Shown: positions 1 through 8,349 of the stretch, one piece after another
Numbering within the stretch: position 1 is the first letter of the stretch
How the letters are laid out: the number at the start of each line of letters is the position of its first letter
Assembly (NCBI RefSeq): GCF_002150765.1
Contig: NZ_MUYM01000261.1
Location: forward strand, 1-58,072
Reading direction: 5' to 3'
Source: Lentzea kentuckyensis
Lineage (GTDB): Bacteria > Actinomycetota > Actinomycetes > Mycobacteriales > Pseudonocardiaceae
Length of the DNA stretch: 58,072 bases
Position numbers and translations under genes: made by a program
The notes under the pieces: generated by a model
Database searches by the model: none
Told to the model about the DNA's origin: nothing
The model's input: the letters and a program-made list of their open reading frames with translations, nothing else

Positions 1-1721
1 CCGCCAAGCAGGGCAACAACACCGGTGAGCAGTCGCTGTTCATCGGGCGCGGCGCCAGCGTCCCGTGGCAGCACGTCGAGGCCGAGGACGCCGTCGCCGG
101 TGGTGGCGCGCAGGTCCTCAGTCCGAACAGGACGATCGGTGACCTCGCCGGCGAGGCGTCCGGCCGCCGTGCCGTCACGCTGACCGGCACCGGCCAGTCG
201 GTCGAGTTCACGACGTCGGCACCCACCAACACGCTCGTCACCCGGTTCTCCATCCCGGACAGTTCGGGCGGCGGCGGCATCACGTCGAACCTCAACGTCT
301 ACGTCAACGGCCAGTTCCACAAAGCCATCGACCTGACCTCGAAGTACATGTGGCTCTACGGCAACGAAGCCAGCCCGGGCAACTCGCCGGGCGCCGGCGG
401 GCCACGGCACATCTACGACGAGGCGAACGTGATGCTCAACTCGACGTTCCCGGCGGGCACGAAGATCAAGCTGCAGAAGGACGCGGTCAACACCACGAAC
501 TACACGATCGACTTCGTGAACTTCGAACAGGTGACAGCTGCTGAAAACCCGGACGCCGCACGCTATGCCGTGCCCGCCGGGTTCTCCCACCAGGACGTGC
601 AGAACGCGCTCGACCGGGTGCGGATGGACACCACCGGCACGTTGACCGGCGTCTACCTGCCCGCGGGCACCTACCAGACGCAGCAGAAGTTCACCGTCTA
701 CGGCAAGGCGATCCGGGTGGTCGGCGCCGGACCGTGGTTCACCAGGTTCCAGGCACCGACCAGCCAGGAGAACACCGACATCGGCTTCGACGCGCAGTCG
801 TCCGCGAGCGGCTCGACGTTCAGCGGGTTCGCCGTGTTCGGCAACTACACCAGCCGCATCGACGGTCCTGGCAAGGTGTTCAACTTCGCCGGCGTGCAGA
901 ACATGACCATCGAGAACATCTGGGTCGAGCACATGATGTGCCTGTTCTGGGGCAACAACGTCGACAACAACGTCATCAGGGACAGCCGCGTCCGCGACCT
1001 GTACGCGGACGGCCTCAACATGACCAACGGGTCGGCGGGCAACCGGGTCTCCAACATCGAGGCCCGCTCGACCGGTGACGACGCGTTCGCGCTGTTCGCC
1101 GCCACCGACGCGGGCGGAACCGGCCAGCAGAACAACACCTTCGAGAACCTGAGTGTGCTGACCCCGTGGCGCGCGGCGGGTCTCGCGGTCTACGGCGGCA
1201 AGAACAACGTGTTCCGCAACATCTACGTGGCGGACACGCTGACCTACTCGGCGGTGACGATCAGCTCGCTCGACTTCGGCTACCCGATGGAGGACTTCGG
1301 GCCGGAGCCGACGACGTTCAGCGGCCTCACGCTGGTGCGGTCCGGTGGCCATTTCTGGGGCGCGCAGACGTTCGGCGCGATCTGGATGTTCTCGGCCTCC
1401 AAGAAGTACACCGGGATCCGGGTGAACGACGTCGAGATCATCGATCCGACGTACAGCGGAATCATGTTCCAGACCAAGTACAACGGTGCCGCCGAGAACA
1501 TCTTCCAGGACACCGTGCTGTCCAACGTGAGCATCTCGGGTGCGCGCAGGAGCGGTGACCAGTTCGACGCCAAGTCCGGATTCGGCCTGTGGGCCAACGA
1601 GATGCCGGAACCGGGCCAGGGTCCCGCCGTGGGTTCGGTGACGTTCAACGGCCTGCGGTTCAGCAACAACTTCCAGGACATCAGGAACACGACCACCACT
1701 TTCACGATCAACATCAACTGA
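1..1721 (+). CDS. Secreted-type GH87-family alpha-glucanase, 5' end outside the window
   Basis: The reading frame is open from base 3 to a TGA stop, so the gene starts upstream of the window. The visible part begins with a linker ending RGASVP, then a carbohydrate-binding beta-sandwich (about codons 20-180), then a long right-handed beta-helix. The helix carries ADG at 1008-1010 and a DD pair at 1077-1082. The spacing of 23 and 24 residues matches the catalytic Asp triad I recall for GH87 alpha-1,3-glucanases (AglFH1 D1067/D1090/D1091), so the likely role is hydrolysis of alpha-1,3-glucan such as fungal wall or mutan. It is clearly paralogous to the next gene, only 25 bp downstream: both share the RGASVP linker and a WLYG segment in the binding module. 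Family call from motif spacing is fairly firm; the substrate is inferred. Confidence 0.75.
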   Translation, partial: AKQGNNTGEQSLFIGRGASVPWQHVEAEDAVAGGGAQVLSPNRTIGDLAGEASGRRAVTLTGTGQSVEFTTSAPTNTLVTRFSIPDSSGGGGITSNLNVYVNGQFHKAIDLTSKYMWLYGNEASPGNSPGAGGPRHIYDEANVMLNSTFPAGTKIKLQKDAVNTTNYTIDFVNFEQVTAAENPDAARYAVPAGFSHQDVQNALDRVRMDTTGTLTGVYLPAGTYQTQQKFTVYGKAIRVVGAGPWFTRFQAPTSQENTDIGFDAQSSASGSTFSGFAVFGNYTSRIDGPGKVFNFAGVQNMTIENIWVEHMMCLFWGNNVDNNVIRDSRVRDLYADGLNMTNGSAGNRVSNIEARSTGDDAFALFAATDAGGTGQQNNTFENLSVLTPWRAAGLAVYGGKNNVFRNIYVADTLTYSAVTISSLDFGYPMEDFGPEPTTFSGLTLVRSGGHFWGAQTFGAIWMFSASKKYTGIRVNDVEIIDPTYSGIMFQTKYNGAAENIFQDTVLSNVSISGARRSGDQFDAKSGFGLWANEMPEPGQGPAVGSVTFNGLRFSNNFQDIRNTTTTFTININ

Positions 1722-1733
1722 TTCCCCTGCCGT

Positions 1734-1739
1734 GAAGGA
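1734..1739 (+). promoter_or_regulatory. Ribosome binding site that fixes the start of the second glucanase
   Basis: GAAGGA lies 7 bases before the ATG at 1747. An in-frame GTG at 1732 overlaps this site and would add five residues in front of an otherwise typical signal peptide, so ATG 1747 is preferred. Confidence 0.7.
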
Positions 1740-1746
1740 CGATTAC

Positions 1747-4700
1747 ATGAAATCCACGCTTTTGAAGCGTGCGGTGAGCGCTGGGCTCGTCACCGCACTG
1801 GCCGTCTTCGGACTGACACCCTCGGCGGGAGCAGCGGTCGTCCGGCTGTCCGCCACCCTGACCGCGTCGAGCAACAACGGCCCGTACGGCGCCGGCAACG
1901 CCGGTGACGGCAACCAGGGCAGCTACTGGGAGGGCACGAACAACGTGTTCCCGCAGTGGATCCAGGCCGACCTGGGCGCCGCCCGGGACGTCGGCAAGGT
2001 CGTGCTGCGACTGCCCTCGAACTGGGAGCAGCGCACGCAAACGCTTGCCGTGCAAGGAAGTTCGAACGGGTCGCAGTTCAGCGACATCTCCGCGGCGAGC
2101 GGTAAGGTGTTCTCGCCCGCGTCCAACAACACGGTGGCGCTGGACTTCGCGCCGACCAGCGTCAGGTACGTCCGCGTCACGATCACCGCGAACACCGCGT
2201 GGCCAGCGGGTCAGCTCAGCGAGTTCGAGGTGCACGGCGAATCCGGTCCGGTCGATCCACCGCCCGCCGGGGACAACCTGGCGCAGGGCAAGCCGGTCGA
2301 GGAGTCCGGGCACGTGCACGACTTCGTCGCGGCCAACGCGGTCGACGGCAACACCGGAACGTACTGGGAGTCGAGCGGCCTCCCCGGCCACCTGACCGCG
2401 AAGCTGGGCGCGAACGCGGACGTCACCTCGGTCGTCGTGAAGCTCAACCCGGACCCGATCTGGGGCGCGCGCACGCAGAACTTCGAGGTGCTGGGCCGGG
2501 AGGCGAGCGCTTCCGAGTTCGGGACGTTGAAGGCGCGCGCCGACTACCGGTTCGACCCGGCGAGTGGCAACAGCGTCACCATCCCGGTCACCGGCCGGGT
2601 GTCGGACGTGCGGTTGCACTTCTACTCGAACACCGGCGCGCCCGGTGGCCAGGTCGCCGAGTTCCAGGTGTTCGGCGCCGCCGCACCGGCTCCCGACCTG
2701 ACCGTCACGAACCTGACGTGGACCCCGGCCAGTCCCAGTGAGGCCGACGCGATCAGGCTCACCGCGACCGTGCGCAACGGCGGCACCGTGGCGTCCGGCG
2801 CGACCACGCTGAACGTCACGCTCGGCGGCACCGCGGCGGGGACCGCCCAGGTCGGTGAGCTCGCCCCTGGCGCCACCGCCACCGTCAGCGTCGACGCCGG
2901 TCGCCGCGCTGCCGGGACCTATGCGGCGGCGGCCACCGTGGACCCGGCCAACCAGATCGCGGAAACCAACGAGGGCAACAACACCTTCACCTCCGGCTCG
3001 CCCCTGGTCGTCGGCCAGGCGCCCGGACCGGACCTGCAGATCACCGGTATCACGCCGAACCCGTCGTCCCCGGCGGCAGGCCAGCAGGTGACGTTCGCGG
3101 TGCAGGTCAACAACCGCGGCACCTCGAACGCCGGAGCCTCGGTGACCCGTGTGGTCGTCGGCGGCAGCACGTTGACCGCCAACACCTCCGCGATCAACGC
3201 CGGTCAGACCGTGACCGTCACCGTCGGCTCGTGGACCGCCACGAACGGCGGCGCCACGGCCACGGCGACCGCCGACGCGTCCGGTCAGGTCGCGGAGACC
3301 GACGAGAACAACAACACCTCGACCCAGTCCATTGTGGTCGGCCGCGGCGCTTCGGTTCCGTTCACCAGCTATGAAGCGGAATCGGGCCGCTACCAGGGCA
3401 CGCTGCAGCAGGCCGACGCGAAGCGCACGTTCGGGCACACCAACTTCGGCAGCGAGTCGAGCGGCCGCAAGTCGGTGCGCCTCGACAGCCAGGGTCAGTT
3501 CGTGGAGATCACCTCGACGGTCAGCACGAACTCGATCGTCGTCCGCAACTCGATCCCGGACGCGGCCGCCGGCGGTGGCCAGGAGGCGACGATCAGCCTG
3601 TACGCGAACGACCAGTTCGTGCAGAAGCTGACCCTGTCGTCGCGGCACAGCTGGCTGTACGGCACCTGCGACGATCCGGAGTGCCTCACGAACCGGCCGG
3701 GTGGCGACGCCCGCAGGTTGTTCGACGAGACCTCCCAGCTGCTCGCGAACTCCTACCCGGCGGGCACCCGGTTCAAGCTGCAGCGCGACGCCGGTGACAA
3801 CGCGCAGTTCTACGTCATCGACCTGATCGACCTGGAGCAGGTCGCGCCCGCCACGCAGAAGCCCGCCGAGTGCGTGTCCATCACGCAGTACGGGGCCACC
3901 GCGAACGACCAGACGGACGACGCGGACGCCCTGCAGCGCGCCGTCACGGCCGACCAGAACGGGGAGATCCCCTGCGTCTGGATCCCGGAGGGCAGGTTCC
4001 GCCAGGAGAAGAAGATCCTGACGCTGTTCAACAGCGGTCAGTACAACCAGGTCGGCATCCGCAACGTCACGATCCGCGGCGCCGGCATGTGGCACTCGCA
4101 GCTGTTCTCGCTGACGCAGCCGCAGGACGCGAACACGATCAACCATCCGCACGAGGGCAACTTCGGGTTCGACATCGACGACAACACGCAGATCTCCGAC
4201 ATCGCGATCTTCGGTTCCGGCCGGATCCGCGGCGGTGACGGCAACGCCGAGGGCGGCGTCGGCCTGAACGGCCGGTTCGGCAAGAACACCAGGATCTCCA
4301 ACGTGTGGATCGAGCACGCCAACGTCGGTGTCTGGGTCGGCCGCGACTACACCAACCTGCCGGACCGCTGGAACCCCGGCGACGGCCTGCAGTTCACCGG
4401 CATGCGCATCCGCGACACCTACGCCGACGGCATCAACTTCACCAACGGCACCCGCAACTCCACGGTGTTCAACTCGTCGTTCCGCACCACGGGCGACGAC
4501 GCACTGGCGGTGTGGGCGTCGAAGTACGTGAAGGACCAGAACGTGGATGTCGGCAGCGGCAACGCGTTCCTCAACAACACGATCGCGCTGCCGTGGCGTG
4601 CCAACGGAATCGCCATCTACGGAGGTGCGAACAACCGTGCGGAGAACAACGTCGTCTCCGACACCGCGAACTATCCGGGCATCATGCTGGCGACCGACCA

Positions 4701-5076
4701 CGACCCGCTGCCGTTCTCGGGCACGACGACGCTCGCCAACAACGCGCTCTACCGCACCGGCGGCGCGTTCTGGGGTGAGGCGCAGGAGTTCGGCGCCATC
4801 ACGCTGTTCTCCCAGAACCTGGCCATCCCCGGTGTCGTCATCCGCGACACCGAGATCCTCGACTCCACCTTCGACGGGATCCAGTTCAAGGGTGGCGGCA
4901 GCGGGATGCCGGACGTGCGGATCACCAACGTGCGCATCGACGGGTCGAACAACGGCTCGGGCATCCTCGCGATGGCGCAGGCCCGTGGTTCGGCCAGGCT
5001 CACGAACGTGACGATCACCAACTCGCGGGACGGCGACATCCTGATCGAGCCCGGTTCGCAGTTCGTCATCGACTAG
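1747..5076 (+). CDS. Secreted multidomain GH87-family alpha-glucanase (discoidin x2, CARDB x2, CBM, beta-helix)
   Basis: About 1,109 residues. A signal peptide (MKSTLLKRAV, hydrophobic core, cleavage near SAGAA) is followed by two discoidin/F5-8C modules (about 35-165 and 175-310), two CARDB immunoglobulin-like modules (about 318-425 and 428-535), a carbohydrate-binding beta-sandwich (about 545-695) and a C-terminal beta-helix. Asp894, Asp917 and Asp918 (ADG and GDD motifs) reproduce the GH87 catalytic spacing of 23/24 residues. The protein should be exported and bind then cut alpha-1,3-glucan outside the cell. Discoidin modules with a GH87 catalytic domain also occur in Bacillus Agl-KA. The gene lies 25 bp behind its paralogue, so the two are probably co-transcribed. 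A pectate-lyase-like polysaccharidase is the main alternative. Confidence 0.8.
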   Translation: MKSTLLKRAVSAGLVTALAVFGLTPSAGAAVVRLSATLTASSNNGPYGAGNAGDGNQGSYWEGTNNVFPQWIQADLGAARDVGKVVLRLPSNWEQRTQTLAVQGSSNGSQFSDISAASGKVFSPASNNTVALDFAPTSVRYVRVTITANTAWPAGQLSEFEVHGESGPVDPPPAGDNLAQGKPVEESGHVHDFVAANAVDGNTGTYWESSGLPGHLTAKLGANADVTSVVVKLNPDPIWGARTQNFEVLGREASASEFGTLKARADYRFDPASGNSVTIPVTGRVSDVRLHFYSNTGAPGGQVAEFQVFGAAAPAPDLTVTNLTWTPASPSEADAIRLTATVRNGGTVASGATTLNVTLGGTAAGTAQVGELAPGATATVSVDAGRRAAGTYAAAATVDPANQIAETNEGNNTFTSGSPLVVGQAPGPDLQITGITPNPSSPAAGQQVTFAVQVNNRGTSNAGASVTRVVVGGSTLTANTSAINAGQTVTVTVGSWTATNGGATATATADASGQVAETDENNNTSTQSIVVGRGASVPFTSYEAESGRYQGTLQQADAKRTFGHTNFGSESSGRKSVRLDSQGQFVEITSTVSTNSIVVRNSIPDAAAGGGQEATISLYANDQFVQKLTLSSRHSWLYGTCDDPECLTNRPGGDARRLFDETSQLLANSYPAGTRFKLQRDAGDNAQFYVIDLIDLEQVAPATQKPAECVSITQYGATANDQTDDADALQRAVTADQNGEIPCVWIPEGRFRQEKKILTLFNSGQYNQVGIRNVTIRGAGMWHSQLFSLTQPQDANTINHPHEGNFGFDIDDNTQISDIAIFGSGRIRGGDGNAEGGVGLNGRFGKNTRISNVWIEHANVGVWVGRDYTNLPDRWNPGDGLQFTGMRIRDTYADGINFTNGTRNSTVFNSSFRTTGDDALAVWASKYVKDQNVDVGSGNAFLNNTIALPWRANGIAIYGGANNRAENNVVSDTANYPGIMLATDHDPLPFSGTTTLANNALYRTGGAFWGEAQEFGAITLFSQNLAIPGVVIRDTEILDSTFDGIQFKGGGSGMPDVRITNVRIDGSNNGSGILAMAQARGSARLTNVTITNSRDGDILIEPGSQFVID

Positions 5077-5087
5077 GTCACCTTTAG

Positions 5088-5126
5088 AACCACCTCCAGC
5101 CGGGTATGCCCTGGCTGGAGGTGGTT
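5088..5126 (+). terminator. Perfect 14-bp hairpin, terminator and likely occluder of the next ribosome binding site
   Basis: Arms 5088-5101 and 5113-5126 are perfectly complementary with an 11-base loop, and the 3' arm ends in GGTTTCTC. The GGAGGTGG Shine-Dalgarno sequence of the universal stress gene (ATG 5131) is inside the 3' arm. The structure can end glucanase transcripts and, if read through, would hide the start site of the next gene. Confidence 0.65.
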
Positions 5127-5130
5127 TCTC

Positions 5131-5982
5131 ATGTCCACTGTCGTGGTCGGGTTCGACGGCTCCGATCGCTCCCGCGCAGCCGTGCGCTGGGGCGCCGAAG
5201 AGGCTTCCCGCTGCGGTGCTGCCCTCCAGGTCGTGCACGCCGTCCGCGCGCCACTGCCCGAACCCGTTTTCACCCCGACGTCCGCCCCGATCCCGGAGTT
5301 CGTCACCGAGGAGACGATGCGTCGCGCCGCCGAGGACCACCTCGCCGAGCTCGCCGTCGAGATCAGGCAGGACTGGCCGGACCTCCAGCTCTCCACCGCC
5401 GTGCGCCTCGGCCGTCCGGTCGACGTGCTGGCCGAGGAGACCGGCGAGCTGCTGGTGCTCGGCTCGTCCGGGCGCACCGGCATCGCGGAGATGTTCCTCG
5501 GCTCCACCGCCGCCGGACTCGTGTCGATCGGCGGACGCCCCGTCGTCGTCACCCGCTCCGGACCGCTGGACGGCCGTGTCGTGGTGGGCATCGACGGCTC
5601 GGAGACGTCCACGGACGCCATCGAGTTCGCCTTCGCGTTCGCCTCCCGCCACGGCCGCGAGCTGCTCGCCGTCCACGCGTGGAACGACGTCGGCTGGGCC
5701 GAGCTGCCCGAGTACGACGTGGACCACGTCCGTGCGGACCTGGCGAAGCTGCTCGACGAACAACTGGCGCCCCACGTCGCCCGCCACCCCGAGGTGCACG
5801 TGGCACAGGAGGTCGCCTTCGAGGCGCCCGCACGCGCGTTGCTCCAGGCGGCCGACGGCGCTGCGCTCGTGGCGGTGGGCAGCCACGGCCGTGGGGCGGT
5901 GAAGCGTGCAATCCTGGGTTCAGTGAGCCACGCTGTGCTCCACCACGCGCCGTGCCCGGTCGCAGTGGTCCATCGGAGGTGA
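5131..5982 (+). CDS. Tandem-domain universal stress protein
   Basis: 283 residues built from two UspA domains (about 1-140 and 145-283). Each ends with the ATP-binding pattern G-x2-G-x9-G-S: GSSGRTG in the first and GSHGRGA in the second, each followed by an LGS. This is the ATP-binding Usp class common in actinomycetes, cytoplasmic and linked to dormancy, hypoxia or stress survival. The ATG is preceded by GGAGGTGG at a good distance, but that site sits inside a perfect hairpin (see the terminator entry), so translation may be structurally gated. The lipoprotein gene begins 4 bp after its stop. Confidence 0.9.
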   Translation: MSTVVVGFDGSDRSRAAVRWGAEEASRCGAALQVVHAVRAPLPEPVFTPTSAPIPEFVTEETMRRAAEDHLAELAVEIRQDWPDLQLSTAVRLGRPVDVLAEETGELLVLGSSGRTGIAEMFLGSTAAGLVSIGGRPVVVTRSGPLDGRVVVGIDGSETSTDAIEFAFAFASRHGRELLAVHAWNDVGWAELPEYDVDHVRADLAKLLDEQLAPHVARHPEVHVAQEVAFEAPARALLQAADGAALVAVGSHGRGAVKRAILGSVSHAVLHHAPCPVAVVHRR

Positions 5983-5986
5983 CGTC

Positions 5987-6391
5987 ATGCGCGGGTTGCC
6001 CGTGCTGTTGATGTGTTTGGTGCTGACGGCCTGCGGAGCGCAGAACTCGCCACCGCTGACACCGGGATCGAGCACGCCGGCCACCGACACGTCCACGCCG
6101 AGCATTCCGGCCCCGCTCCCGCCCTCGTCCGCGCCGCTCACCACGACGCCTTCGCGCGCGTTGGATCCGGGCGTGACGACGGTGCGGGGCACGGTGTCGG
6201 CGGGGACCGAGGCGGGGTGCCTGATCCTGGCCACCTCCGCCGAGCAGTACCTGCTGCTCGGCGCCGATCCGGCGATCGCGGTGGCCGGCGCGGAGATCGA
6301 GGTGACCGGGAAGGCCGATCCCGGGGCGATGACGACCTGTCAGCAGGGCACGCCGTTCCACGTCGCCAAGACGCTGCGGATCAATCCCTGA
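5987..6391 (+). CDS. Small lipoprotein of unknown function
   Basis: 134 residues. The N-terminus is a type II signal peptide with lipobox LTAC (Cys at about 16), then a 45-residue Ser/Thr/Pro-rich linker and a small C-terminal domain of about 75 residues that includes two cysteines (in EAGC and TTCQ). The domain looks like a small beta-barrel but I do not recognise a family. The Shine-Dalgarno GGAGGTGA overlaps the stop of the universal stress gene, so the two are likely translated together. It should be anchored on the outer face of the membrane. Confidence 0.7.
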   Translation: MRGLPVLLMCLVLTACGAQNSPPLTPGSSTPATDTSTPSIPAPLPPSSAPLTTTPSRALDPGVTTVRGTVSAGTEAGCLILATSAEQYLLLGADPAIAVAGAEIEVTGKADPGAMTTCQQGTPFHVAKTLRINP

Positions 6392-6393
6392 AC

Positions 6394-6422
6394 GAGGTTG
6401 ACCTCGACCTAACTGAAGGTCG
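6394..6422 (+). promoter_or_regulatory. Two adjacent dyads in front of the metallo-hydrolase gene
   Basis: GAGGT-tg-ACCTC (6394-6405) is followed by CGACCT-6nt-AGGTCG (6405-6422). They could be an operator for the gene starting at 6435 or a weak terminator of the lipoprotein gene. No T-run follows, which argues mildly for an operator. Confidence 0.3.
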
Positions 6423-6434
6423 CAGACTTCGATC

Positions 6435-7262
6435 ATGACGATCTGGATCTGCGGCACCTGCGGTGTCGAACACCCTGACAGCGAACGACCTCCGGCGGCC
6501 GACTGCGTGATCTGCACCGACGAACGGCAGTGGGTGCCGGCGTCCGGCCAGGTGTGGACGACGCTGGAGAAGTTGAGCACTGACGACTACGAACTGGTGC
6601 ACCAGGAGATGGAGCCGGGCATCCACCGGCTGCACCGGGAACCGGAGTTCGGCATCGGCCAATGGACGTTCCTGGTCCAGACGCCGCAGGGCAACCTGCT
6701 GTGGGATCCGCCGAACCACCTCGACCGCGCGCTGCTCGACAAGATCGCCGAACTGGGCGGGGCCGCGGTGATCGTGGCGAGCCATCCGCACATGTACGGC
6801 TCGCAGGTGAGCCTCAGTCACGAGCTCGGCCACGTCCCGGTGCTGGTGCACGCAGCCGACCGGCGGTGGGTCCAGCGGGAGGACCCGGTGATCCGGGAGT
6901 GGTCCGGTGCCGAGGAGATCCTGCCCGGCGTCACCCTCGTCGAGGCCGGCGGGCACTTCCCCGGCGCCGCTGTCGCGCACATCGCCACCGGCGCCGAGGG
7001 GAAGGGCACCCTGCTCGTCGGGGACACCATCGTGCCGGTGCCCGCGGCCGGCTGGGTGACGTTCATGCGCAGCTACCCGAACCGGATCCCGCTCTCCGCC
7101 GGACTGGTGCGACGGATCGCGGAGCGGCTCGAACCCTATGCGTACGACCGTCTTCACTCATTGCTCGGCGCTTCGGTCCTGAGCGACGCCAAGGGAGCGG
7201 TGCGCCGCTCCGCCGACCGCTACGTCGCGTGGGTCAGCGGGGCGAACGACCACCTGGGGTGA
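6435..7262 (+). CDS. Metallo-beta-lactamase-fold hydrolase with N-terminal zinc ribbon
   Basis: 275 residues. Residues 6-27 contain two CxxC pairs (CGTC and CVIC), a rubredoxin/zinc-ribbon-like module. The rest is a metallo-beta-lactamase fold: the first metal motif is degenerate (ASHPHMYGS instead of HxHxDH), GGHFPG supplies the next histidine, and GDT the bridging Asp. The altered first motif suggests a single-metal or atypical site. The substrate cannot be read from sequence. There is no obvious ribosome binding site at usual spacing; the upstream dyads may regulate it. It is convergent with the esterase, 3 bp apart. Confidence 0.7.
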   Translation: MTIWICGTCGVEHPDSERPPAADCVICTDERQWVPASGQVWTTLEKLSTDDYELVHQEMEPGIHRLHREPEFGIGQWTFLVQTPQGNLLWDPPNHLDRALLDKIAELGGAAVIVASHPHMYGSQVSLSHELGHVPVLVHAADRRWVQREDPVIREWSGAEEILPGVTLVEAGGHFPGAAVAHIATGAEGKGTLLVGDTIVPVPAAGWVTFMRSYPNRIPLSAGLVRRIAERLEPYAYDRLHSLLGASVLSDAKGAVRRSADRYVAWVSGANDHLG

Positions 7263-7265
7263 GCA

Positions 7266-8201
7266 TCAGCCGTTGAGGGCCTTGCGGAGGAAGCCGGCGG
7301 CCTGGTCGATCGCGGCCTCGGCGGCGTGCGTGCCGCGCAGCGCGTTCAGCATCACGAAGTCGTGGATCGCGCCCGCGTACCGGACGGCGGTGACGGGCAC
7401 GCCGGCCTCGCGCAGCTTGTCCGCGTAGGCCTCGCCCTCGTCGCGCAGCACGTCGGCCTCGGCGGTGATCACCAGTGCCTGCGGCAGACCGGCGAGCTGG
7501 TCCTTGGTGGCGCGCAGCGGGGACGCGGTGATCTCGGCGCGCTCGGCCGGGTTCGTCGTGTACTGGTCCCAGAACCACTGCATGCCGTCACGGCGCAGGA
7601 AGTAGCCCTCGGCGAACTGCAGGTACGAGTCGGTGTCGAAGGACGCGTCGGTCACCGGGTAGAAGAGGACCTGGGCCAGCAGCGCGACGTCGCCGCGTTC
7701 CTTGGCCTGCAACGTCAACGCGGCCGCCATGTTGCCGCCGACCGAGTCACCGGCGACCGCGATGCGGGTGCTGTCGAGGCCGTGGTCCTTGCCGTGGCTG
7801 AGGATCCACTGGGCGGCGGCGTAGTTCTGGTTGATCGCGACCGGGTAGCGGGCCTCGGGTGACAGCGAGTACTCGGGGAAGACGACCGCGGCGCCCGCAC
7901 CGACGGCGAGCTCGCGGACCAGGCGGTCGTGGGTGTGGGCGTTGCCGAACACCCAGCCCGCGCCGTGGATGTAGAGGATGACGGGCAGTGGGCCTTCGGC
8001 ACCGGCCGGCTTGACCACGCGGATTTTGAAGCCGTCGAGCTCGACCCACTGCTCGTCGATCTCGGGCTTGTCGATCGCACCCGACTGCACCTCGTCGACG
8101 GCCTTGCGGCCCTCCTCCGGGGCGATCTCGAACAGGAACGGCGGCGTGGCGGTGGCGGCGGCGAACTCGGCGGCGGCGGGCTCGAGGACTGGGCGCTTCA
8201 T
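7266..8201 (-). CDS. HSL-family alpha/beta-hydrolase (esterase/lipase)
   Basis: 311 residues with the hormone-sensitive-lipase oxyanion motif as HGAG (79-82), the nucleophile elbow GDSVG (Ser153), Asp250 in AEADVLRDE and His280 in AIHDF. All catalytic residues are present. It is probably cytoplasmic, because no signal peptide is seen, and should hydrolyse short acyl or acetyl esters. The start is set by GAAGGAG 6 bases upstream of the ATG. The 148-bp region before it contains a 51-bp palindrome but no other gene. Confidence 0.87.
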   Translation of the reverse strand: MKRPVLEPAAAEFAAATATPPFLFEIAPEEGRKAVDEVQSGAIDKPEIDEQWVELDGFKIRVVKPAGAEGPLPVILYIHGAGWVFGNAHTHDRLVRELAVGAGAAVVFPEYSLSPEARYPVAINQNYAAAQWILSHGKDHGLDSTRIAVAGDSVGGNMAAALTLQAKERGDVALLAQVLFYPVTDASFDTDSYLQFAEGYFLRRDGMQWFWDQYTTNPAERAEITASPLRATKDQLAGLPQALVITAEADVLRDEGEAYADKLREAGVPVTAVRYAGAIHDFVMLNALRGTHAAEAAIDQAAGFLRKALNG

Positions 8202-8290
8202 GGCTGCTCCTTCGGGTCGGATGCCATAAAGCTAGTGCGCGATTAAATCGTGCACAACGTAATCACTGCCTCGCCCGGCCCGGGAATAAC

Positions 8291-8341
8291 CGATGAAGGG
8301 CACCTTCATCCACCTCAGGTGGATGAAGGTGCCCTTCATCG
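8291..8341. repeat. 51-bp nested near-perfect palindrome
   Basis: 25-base arms (8291-8315 and 8317-8341) are exact reverse complements around one central base. Each arm itself contains GATGAAGG and CCTTCATC around a 3-base centre, so the octamer occurs four times. It lies after the ceramidase stop and before the esterase promoter, so it most likely terminates ceramidase transcripts as a long hairpin, although there is no T-run. Such palindromes may be dispersed in the genome. Confidence 0.85.
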
Positions 8342-8349
8342 ACAGCCTG

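Noticed and set aside
1714..5886. 1,390-codon open frame on the minus strand opposite the glucanase and stress genes
   Set aside because: It is low-complexity, Arg/Val/Gly/Asp-rich and covers two well-supported genes on the other strand; such antisense frames follow from strong third-position GC bias.
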